Below, piece by piece: positions 57,411 through 64,000 of a stretch of 64,000 nt of DNA. The notes beneath the pieces are model-generated. The model was not told where the DNA came from, made no database searches, and saw only the letters and a program-made list of their open reading frames with translations. The stretch lies in NCBI GenBank assembly GCA_905147135.1, contig LR990055.1, positions 3,535,001 through 3,599,000 on the forward strand. Reading direction: 5' to 3'. Both the position numbers and the translations under genes were made by a program. This DNA comes from Blastobasis lacticolella. Lineage: Eukaryota; Arthropoda; Insecta; Lepidoptera; Blastobasidae. Position 1 is the stretch's first letter; each line of letters begins with the position of its first letter.

Positions 57411-58165
57411 ATTTGATTTCCTACTGAATGCATAGGTATGAGTGTTATTATGTATAACATTGTTTCACAATTTATTTTGTATCTAGTCCAAGACCCTTCA
57501 AACCCTTCTGTGAGTCTTTTAACGGGTGCTTTGGGAAAGTGCTGTTCTGCTCCGTCAAAGTTGAAAATTAGAAACGAAAAATACCAGAAACATTTCCGAT
57601 CAAATCTATATAAAATATTGCTATAAATTGTCCATTGTTAAAACGAGATGAAAACCCCGTCCCTACTGGGTGTCGCATCCGATGAAAGCTGGAAAGTCTT
57701 CCCGTCTACAGGTACTCCCAGGGGGTGTTTAGTACGTATGCGCCTAAGTTTTTCTGGCGAGTCGTGCATAACCAGTCTGGCTTGCCGGCTGGTACTCATG
57801 AGAGTTCACCTTCTCCCTCCCAACCGCTATACCGAAGGGTGACTATTTCCTTTGCGTTGGGCACAAAAAAAAGCGATATACAAACCGCGTAGGACAGTTA
57901 TTATATATAAATAAACAATAATTCAATTTTGTGAAAAAATAAATATATTACTTTAACACAAATAACAAAATACAATAATAAAAACGACAATAAGTTGTAG
58001 GCGTTGGAAACAATCAAAAATATGACTACATACAAAACATCTAAGGTGCAGAATATGTGAATGGCTATAAAAGTTTACTGCGGACTTTAACCTATCACAG
58101 TTTATATACTCTTTTCAATAAGTTCAATAGTTCGCATCTGATTTTGTATTAATTTGGTAATTTTT
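57411..58165. other. Spacer downstream of the Kazal gene
   Basis: This stretch has no recognisable gene. A 64-codon open frame at 57648-57842 (MKTPSLLGVASDESWK...) has no family I know. The part near 57900-58165 is AT-rich and probably contains the Kazal 3' UTR. No clear minus-strand AATAAA is visible. Confidence 0.35.
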
Positions 58166-60344
58166 TTAGGGTGTCGCTACTTTTACTTCTTCTTTTGGTG
58201 TCACCACCTTCACCTCATCTTTCCGATCTTGTCCGTTAACCACGTTCTCTGCCTCTCCTGAACACTGTCCTCTGGAGGCTATCTCTAAAGCAGCATTCTT
58301 AGCCTTTTCGCAGTCAAAAACGCATTCGTTGGGCAAAGTCTGGCCGTCGTTGGTACAAACAGGATTCCAGGATAAATCGCAAATACATAATAAAGGTGCA
58401 TCACCACAGGGGCCCTCCTTGGCCAAGGTAAGGTCCGCCCCCTTAGTGATTTCGCAATCCAAAACGCACTTGTTACCATAAGTATTTCCGTCTGAACCAC
58501 AAACTGGTGTGTAGTCGCGTGTGCAGGTGCAGGCATTTGTAGTGGCAACCACGCAGAGAGCGGCGGTCAGTAAAACTAAAAATAATGGACATGAGATCAG
58601 ATTAAATTCATTATTCATTCTATGAAGGATGTTAACACAAAAAGTGATACAAGTAGCGGCTTCCAAACTTGTAGTTCTCAATACTTAATACTGTGAAAAT
58701 ACGTAGGTAATATACGATTGTTACATCAAATCTTAGGACATCCTGGTCACGGCACCAAATTGAACTTCTGCACAATTAATTAATAATATTTAATACCTAC
58801 GATAATAAAGGTTATTTTAAGCACAAAGGATCATGTTCATATGATGATACAAGAACAAAAAATAGTGTCTGTGGCTGATGAATAGACCCGACAATCAGCG
58901 TCTACGATCTTTTTATCGAAGTTAATTGAATAACGTGATCACATAATAAAAATCTTTATTTTTGTTCTATTTTGTGTAACGTTTTTATGTCTGTTTTGTA
59001 TCTGATTGACTGACTCTAAATCAAAATATAGGTACTGTGCCTTTGGCTAGGTCGCGATTAGGAAAGGTCAGAAATGTGGATTATTAGCAAATTAAGCCAA
59101 ACCCTGTGTTGCAGAACGTGACATACGTTTTGACCTAACAAAATTTAATATATTGAGTAAATATAAAAAAATATTAGTATTATTTTCTCCCGAGTATCTT
59201 CAGTGTAACTAGCTCTAGGGTTTTTAAAGTCGCGGCTTACCTACACTGCCCAAATATTGTCTAAATTACAAAACACGTATTAGTTAAGTTCAGACAAAGT
59301 CAAGGACTTACAGATAATAACGCATTATCTTTCAAATATGGGTAGTTACCCATTTAAAAATAATAAAATAATAATCTTGGCGTTAATGTAATATAAGTGC
59401 TCTCGCGAACCCGGGCCCGGGGTCTACCTTGATCATGATCCAGGATTTGGCAGATCAGGTAATTACAGTGGAGCGACTGCCATCTGATCTCAGTGACCCA
59501 GTACACAGGGGAACCTGACCAGATTGGATAATGGTTACACATTCAGTCGCCTGAATGTGCAGGTTTCATCACGATGTTTTCCTCACCGTAAGAGCATCGG
59601 TTAGTATTCAAGTAATATACATTACTCAGAAAACAGTTATTGGTACATAACCGCAGTGGGATTCGAAAACGATACCTTTCACTTACGAGCCGGATATCCT
59701 ACCCACTTGGCCACCGACGCTCCCATAATATAACAATTTCAATTATTGTAAAGAAGTTTCAATTTATTAACACCCGAATGTAGGGACTACTTAATATACA
59801 AGCAATACTCGTCTAAGGGCCGATTTTTCAATCCTCTGATAAAACATATCAGTCTAATAAGTTATTAAGCGACTATAATAAAATGGTATCATTACTTCAT
59901 ATTAAAGTAAAGTAAAGGATTACATATTGTTTTAATTTGGCAGTATAACTTTATCGGGCAGATAAATTTTAACTGAGGATTGAAAAATCGGCCCTAAGTA
60001 AAATAGTGCAGCCAAAGCCCAAAGCCAAAGCCAACTCTTGCCAAAAAGCTGTATTAAAAATTAAAACGTCACTGAAATTGACCTTCGACAATATACGACT
60101 GTCGGAGATAGTTTTTGGCTGCACTAGACACTTCAATGTCATTATTAATGGAGATAATGTGTGACTAGAAAAAATGACAAATTTAAGATTTAAAACTGGT
60201 GTAAAACTTGTCCAAAAACCGCATATCACAGTAGGTATATTTGTGTGACTGACAAATAAATACCTAAATAATTATTACCTACAGAAAGTTTTATTAAATT
60301 TAAACAACCATAAAATGTAAAAACTTACCGATCTTAGCAGCCAT
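58166..60344 (-). CDS. Secreted double-Kazal serine protease inhibitor, two exons
   Basis: Exon 1 (60329-60344) encodes only MAAKI plus one base before a GTAAGT donor. Exon 2 (58166-58575) follows an acceptor ATTATTTTTAG. The joined frame gives 141 residues with a signal peptide (MAAKIVLLTAALCVVATTNA). Two Kazal domains follow, with cysteines 21, 23, 31, 42, 46, 62 and 69, 71, 79, 90, 94, 110. Both have spacing C-x-C-x7-C-x10-C-x3-C-x15-C and the first contains PVCGSDGNTYGNKC. By the Kazal rule (second residue after the second cysteine), P1 is Arg25 in domain 1 (trypsin-like targets) and Leu73 in domain 2 (chymotrypsin, elastase or subtilisin type). The tail has two EVKVxTP repeats. Such proteins act outside the cell, in haemolymph, gut or silk. 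Reading exon 2 upstream as one 171-residue ORF gives a poorer N-terminus. Confidence 0.85.
59361..59724 (-). repeat. tRNA-derived SINE, family A (full copy, Kazal intron)
   Basis: On the plus strand it reads from AATCTTGGCGTTAATGTAAT to CACTTGGCCACCGACGCTCC. The B-box complement is GGGATTCGAAAACGATACC, with a small insertion. Confidence 0.8.
59817..59994. mobile_element. TAA-flanked MITE, copy 2 (Kazal intron)
   Basis: The ends GGGCCGATTTTTCAATC and GATTGAAAAATCGGCCC are perfect inverted repeats of 17 bp. TAA flanks at 59814-59816 and 59995-59997. It is related along its length to 51224-51394. Confidence 0.8.
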
Positions 60345-60425
60345 TGCCAAATGATTTATCTCCAAAAGTTTACACCGATAATATACAAACTATTGACCTG
60401 TTGCTATATATTACTGGCAACAGAA

Positions 60426-60462
60426 TGACGCGATATAGTGCCCTCGATGGCTTTATATATAT
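60426..60462 (-). promoter_or_regulatory. TATA box and initiator of the Kazal gene
   Basis: On the minus strand ATATATATAAA occupies 60462-60452, and TCATT, an arthropod-type initiator, has its A at 60426. The T of TATAAA is then at -31, the textbook spacing. The inferred 5' UTR is 82 nt to the ATG at 60344. This supports the tiny first exon. Confidence 0.65.
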
Positions 60463-60571
60463 CAGCAGTAGGTGTTATTTTCCAAGCACAGGAAGCGTTC
60501 GTCAGCTGTGATAATGTATCCGGTACCGTGGATTTTGTGATTCCCAAAACGTCATGTAACGTATGATACAC

Positions 60572-60715
60572 TAGTGGACCCGGCGCGGCGCGTCATCGTT
60601 CGCGTATTTTACAACTATCTACCCTTTCTTTCTGTCTTTTGTATTCACTTTCCCGATGAATCAATCTACCTATTGTTGTAGTTTGAAAGAGTTCAGCGTA
60701 CATAGGTATAAATAA
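60572..60715 (+). repeat. Non-LTR 3' end (ACTTCGTTCGCG family), diverged
   Basis: It runs from GTGGACCCGGCGCGGCGCGT and GTTCGCGTATTTTACAACTA to AGCGTACATAGGTATAAATA. It lies upstream of the Kazal promoter. Confidence 0.5.
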
Positions 60716-60719
60716 ATGT

Positions 60720-61112
60720 GCTTGGACAAGTTCATACAGCGCCGTCTAGCCCCAAAGTAAGCAAAGCTTGTGTTATGGGTTTTAATAACTGATGAACTAC
60801 ACTACCAGGCATAGGCGTAGGAAGAGGGGCGGGTGAGCCGTGCCCACCCCAGGATGGGGTGCTCACTGGCTGTACATAGGCGATTGACTCGGCTTCATCG
60901 GCCACCTCAGGGGCCAGGCCCCCCTGGAAAATAGCCCTAGATACGCCAATGCTACACATAATTTTTTTTTAATATTTACTTATTATACTTACTACACCCA
61001 GACCCGTAAAAGAAATTAAAATTAATCACTTAAATTTCTGCCCGGCCGGGAATAGAACCCGGGATCTCTGCGTGACGACCGACATGTTAACCAACTGAAC
61101 TACTCAGGTCGT
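60720..61112 (-). repeat. SINE family B with an internal foreign block
   Basis: The body starts at 60730 (CATACAGCGCCGTCTAGCCC) and the head ends at 61112 (AACTACTCAGGTCGTC). A block of about 160 bp (60797-60960) with GAAGAGGGGCGGGTGAGCCG and GGGGCCAGGCCCCCCTGGAA interrupts it; the same block occurs at 27065-27180. Confidence 0.65.
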
Positions 61113-61381
61113 CACATACACAGGGACAGACGGCGGGAAACGACTTACTATGTATAGATACGTCATCGCTGCATCAGCCAGAATCGAAGTTCCGTTTTCT
61201 AATGTGGAGGCTCATTTCACACCGGAATGGCTCAGCAAGTGAGACTAGTAGCGCCCCGAAGCCGCCACCGGCTTTAATGACTGTTCTTGGTGTCCGTCCA
61301 ATAAAGTCTACATTCGTGTGTTCGCCCCACAATCCTCGATTATTTTAAGCGGTAGGTACTTACTACTTATTATCTAATATC

Positions 61382-61760
61382 ATCATCATATCAGCCGAAG
61401 GACGCCCACTGCTGGGCATAGGCCTCCCCCAGAGATCTCCACAAAGGCTTGCCCTGTGTCTTCCGCATCCAGCTGGTACCTGTGATCTTTACCAGGTCGT
61501 CGGTCCACCTTCCGACGCTGCGTGTTCCGGTACGCGGCAGCCACTCGAGAACTTTACTGCCCCGTCCCCTGTGCCCTGCCCACTGCCACTTTATCCTGGC
61601 AATCCTTAGGGCTATGTCGGTGACCTTAGTTCGCTTGCGGATCTCCTCTTTTCTGATTCTATCGCGCAACGAGACTGAGCATACCCAATGGGGTGAAAGT
61701 CGTCGATTGATTTCTTTCCCGAAATTGATCCTACCTATCTGGACTATTTGTCCTAGGTGT
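61382..61760 (-). pseudogene. Non-LTR endonuclease/reverse transcriptase C-terminal fragment
   Basis: The minus-strand frame of about 120 codons includes RKRTKVTDIALRIARIKWQW, RSVGRWTDDLVKITGTSWMR and LGEAYAQQWASFG. This is the common C-terminal segment of insect craft/CR1-like non-LTR polyproteins. The catalytic YADD region is absent, and the frame runs into a family C element at 61757. It is a dead fragment. Confidence 0.75.
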
Positions 61761-61992
61761 GAGCCGTGTGGTGTCCGGCAGAGTAGGTGAGTGTCGTACA
61801 AGGCGACTAATGTTTTCGAGGCAAAAGATCTAAGCGCCTCCGTAGACTGGAAAATGGGCAGCAGCATTTTCCATTTTTATATTATAACACTGCGATCTCC
61901 AACCCGCCTGCCAAGCGTGGAGATTATGGCAATAACCTCCCTTTTTGTGGGAGAGGCCCCAAGTCCTGCAGTGGACTGTTATGGGCTGTGAT
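61757..61992 (-). repeat. 250-bp dispersed element (family C)
   Basis: It runs from GCCGTGTGGTGTCCGGCAGA to GTGGACTGTTATGGGCTGTG, joined directly to the retrotransposon fragment. Confidence 0.8.
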
Positions 61993-62607
61993 GTGTGATG
62001 TGATCTAGTATAGTACCTAGGTACTATACATTTCTTAATGGAGATTCAACCTTAATGAAAGTGCCGACCGAAGCCATTCCGGTTCGTGTTGAACCTAATA
62101 TACTGACGTGCAAAATAACTAGATCACTTACATAAACAAAGATATTTCATAAACTGGTAAAGATATCTTCATGGGACAAAAAGTAAATTAAAAGAAGCTT
62201 TATATTATACATTACTTTATTTTATTAATTATTGTAAACCCTTTTTACTTTGATGAAATACACTTCAATGTTCCTTTGACTTCATAAGTAGTTTAGGATA
62301 TATCGTCGCGTATGTAAGTTTATTTTGCTCGTCAGTGTGCTACTCAAAAACCGCATAGTTATCCATCTTAAACCACATTATGTGCCTAAATCAGATTATC
62401 CTTGGTCCCTCTCGCATACTGCAAGAAACTAGATACTCAGTGCTAAGCGATTAGCTTTTAAAATTGAATTGAATTGTATTATAAGGTAACTATTATAACA
62501 GTATTTAGGTTTACCTATCCAATTTATAGTACGCGATATTTGGCAAGACCTAATATAAAGTGCTACCTATAACCTACCGGATGGAATTTATATTTTTGTA
62601 CAAATAT

Positions 62608-63043
62608 AAGGGGCGTAGCTACCGCCGTATCAGCCGTATCAATGATACGGGGCCCCCAGACGTGTGTGACCAAGAATTCGTTATCCATAATTTCAGGTAA
62701 ACTCTTCTCTACTTCCCGGGGAAAAAATGATTTAACAGAGAATTTCAGACCCGCTTCGCCAAAATAATTCCAGAAATTTCGAGCTCGCTGCGCTCGCTCA
62801 TTAATTGTTCGTGAAGTTCATTTTATTATACAATCTCATCACATCAGAATGTCAAAAATTTCGAGATCGCCTGGCGCTATCGTCCATTTACTTGTTTTAC
62901 GATATTTTTATTAAAATCGGGTAATGTTTTAATGTATAAATTACAAAAATACTCATTAGCACCCCCCGTAGTTGGCGGTAGCAACTAGGGGGCCCCTAGA
63001 CAACTATTGATACGGGGCCCCCGAAGGACTAGCTACGCCACTG
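62608..63043. mobile_element. hAT-like non-autonomous element, 436 bp
   Basis: The inverted ends share GGCGTAGCTA near both termini, with GATACGGGGCCCCC subterminal on both sides in the same strand sense. The flanks ACAAATAT (62600-62607) and ACAAATAG (63044-63051) agree at 7 of 8 bases. No transposase ORF is present. Confidence 0.7.
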
Positions 63044-63106
63044 ACAAATAGGTACATAAATATTCTCAGATTTTCTCTATTAATATTATGCATGCATTTA
63101 TATGAT

Positions 63107-63340
63107 AGGCCGTGTGGTGTCCGGCAGAGTAGAATTGCACAAACCCCTTACACTCGTGGGTGTCGTGTCGTACAAGGCGACTAATGTTTTCAAGACCAAA
63201 GATCTAGAGTCTCTGTAGGCTGGGCAGCAGCGTTTTCCATTGATATATTTACAACCCGCCTGCCAAGCGTGGAGATTATGGCAACAACCTCCCCTTTCGG
63301 CCCTAAGTCCTGCAGTGGGCTGTTGATGAGCTGTGATGAT
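63107..63340 (-). repeat. 250-bp dispersed element (family C), with deletion
   Basis: It runs from GGCCGTGTGGTGTCCGGCAG to GCAGTGGGCTGTTGATGAGC, with internal gaps around 63220 and 63300. Confidence 0.75.
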
Positions 63341-63483
63341 AATTTATATGATATAAAACCTTCCGGAAGAAATTTTCTAATTGATAGTTTATAACTTTAT
63401 TACCGCATCAAAATCTGTAGCGTGGTTTAAAAGAAGTTAACGGATATACAGATAGACAGACGCAGCAAGCGACCTTAAAATAT

Positions 63484-63845
63484 TATCATCATAATTATCA
63501 TCTTGGCGTCATTGTCCCGGTTGTATTCTCGCATACGAGGACCCGAGGTCCGCCTTGACCATGACCCAGGATTTTTAAGATCATGTACTTCATTACAGTG
63601 AAGCGACGGCCATCTGACCTCCGTGACCGTGCTACCAAGGTGAACCTGACCAAAGTGGATGATGGTTACACATTTAAACGCCTGAATGTGCAGGTTTCAT
63701 CAAGATGTTTTCCCTCACCAACAAATGTATATAACTCAGTAATGTAGACAACAGTCTTTGGTAGGTTTAAAGCCACAGCGGAATTCGAACCCGGTACCTC
63801 TCGCTTACGAGTGGGATACGTTTACCACTCGGCCACCGATGCTCC
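63484..63845 (-). repeat. tRNA-derived SINE, family A (full copy)
   Basis: On the plus strand it reads from ATCATCTTGGCGTCATTGTC to the head complement CGTTTACCACTCGGCCACCG. The B-box complement GGAATTCGAACCCGGTACC is well preserved. Confidence 0.85.
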
Positions 63846-64000
63846 TATGACTTTGACATAGTACGCAAGGATATAAATAAAGGGGAAATTATACTTTATA
63901 AAAACAGTTTTATTTATTAAAAATGTGTATTAATAATACCTATAACAAACAAATACGAAAATAGATTCTTCTAAAGCTGTAAGTTCAAGTTATAACATCC

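Noticed and set aside
57648..57842. 64-codon ORF MKTPSLLGVASDESWK...
   Set aside because: No known family, no promoter or splice support; probably chance or repeat-derived.

Overview
This is nuclear DNA of an animal, most likely a moth or butterfly. The genes are intron-split with GT-AG junctions. Most of the remaining sequence is short interspersed repeats of kinds I associate with Lepidoptera: tRNA-derived SINEs, 3' ends of non-LTR retrotransposons and small inverted-repeat (MITE-like) elements. The species is not identifiable by eye.

Layout. From 1 to about 36.6 kb there is almost no coding sequence. Two small minus-strand exons are buried in it: a signal-peptide exon (36523-36606) and an exon (13811-13927) carrying the cysteine-rich N-terminal motif of the sterol transporter NPC1. 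Their phases fit, which implies a first intron of about 22.6 kb filled with repeats. The rest of that gene lies to the left, and I recognised no further exon in the window.

A compact gene block follows. A G-patch/ankyrin protein like GPANK1 (38191-39135, +) is intronless. It faces a mitochondrial carnitine/acylcarnitine carrier (39868-40758, -) tail to tail. About 0.5 kb beyond the carrier start, a divergent 14-exon gene encodes a 713-residue SMARCAL1/Marcal1 fork-remodelling annealing helicase (41285-53979, +). Most of its introns contain transposon remnants, and in two cases the remnant almost touches a splice acceptor.

The right end (54-64 kb) is repeat-rich. It holds a two-exon gene for a secreted protein with two Kazal inhibitor domains (58166-60344, -). 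Its start codon lies on a tiny first exon behind a well-placed TATA box and initiator.

The genes do not form an operon or a shared pathway; each is an ordinary conserved animal gene. The more unusual content is the mobile-element record: a 263-bp TA-flanked inverted-repeat family (three copies), two hAT-like elements with 8-bp target duplications, a TAA-flanked MITE pair, a nested insertion with an exact 10-bp duplication, and a recent 190-bp direct duplication. I found no CRISPR array, rRNA, convincing tRNA gene or new multi-gene system.
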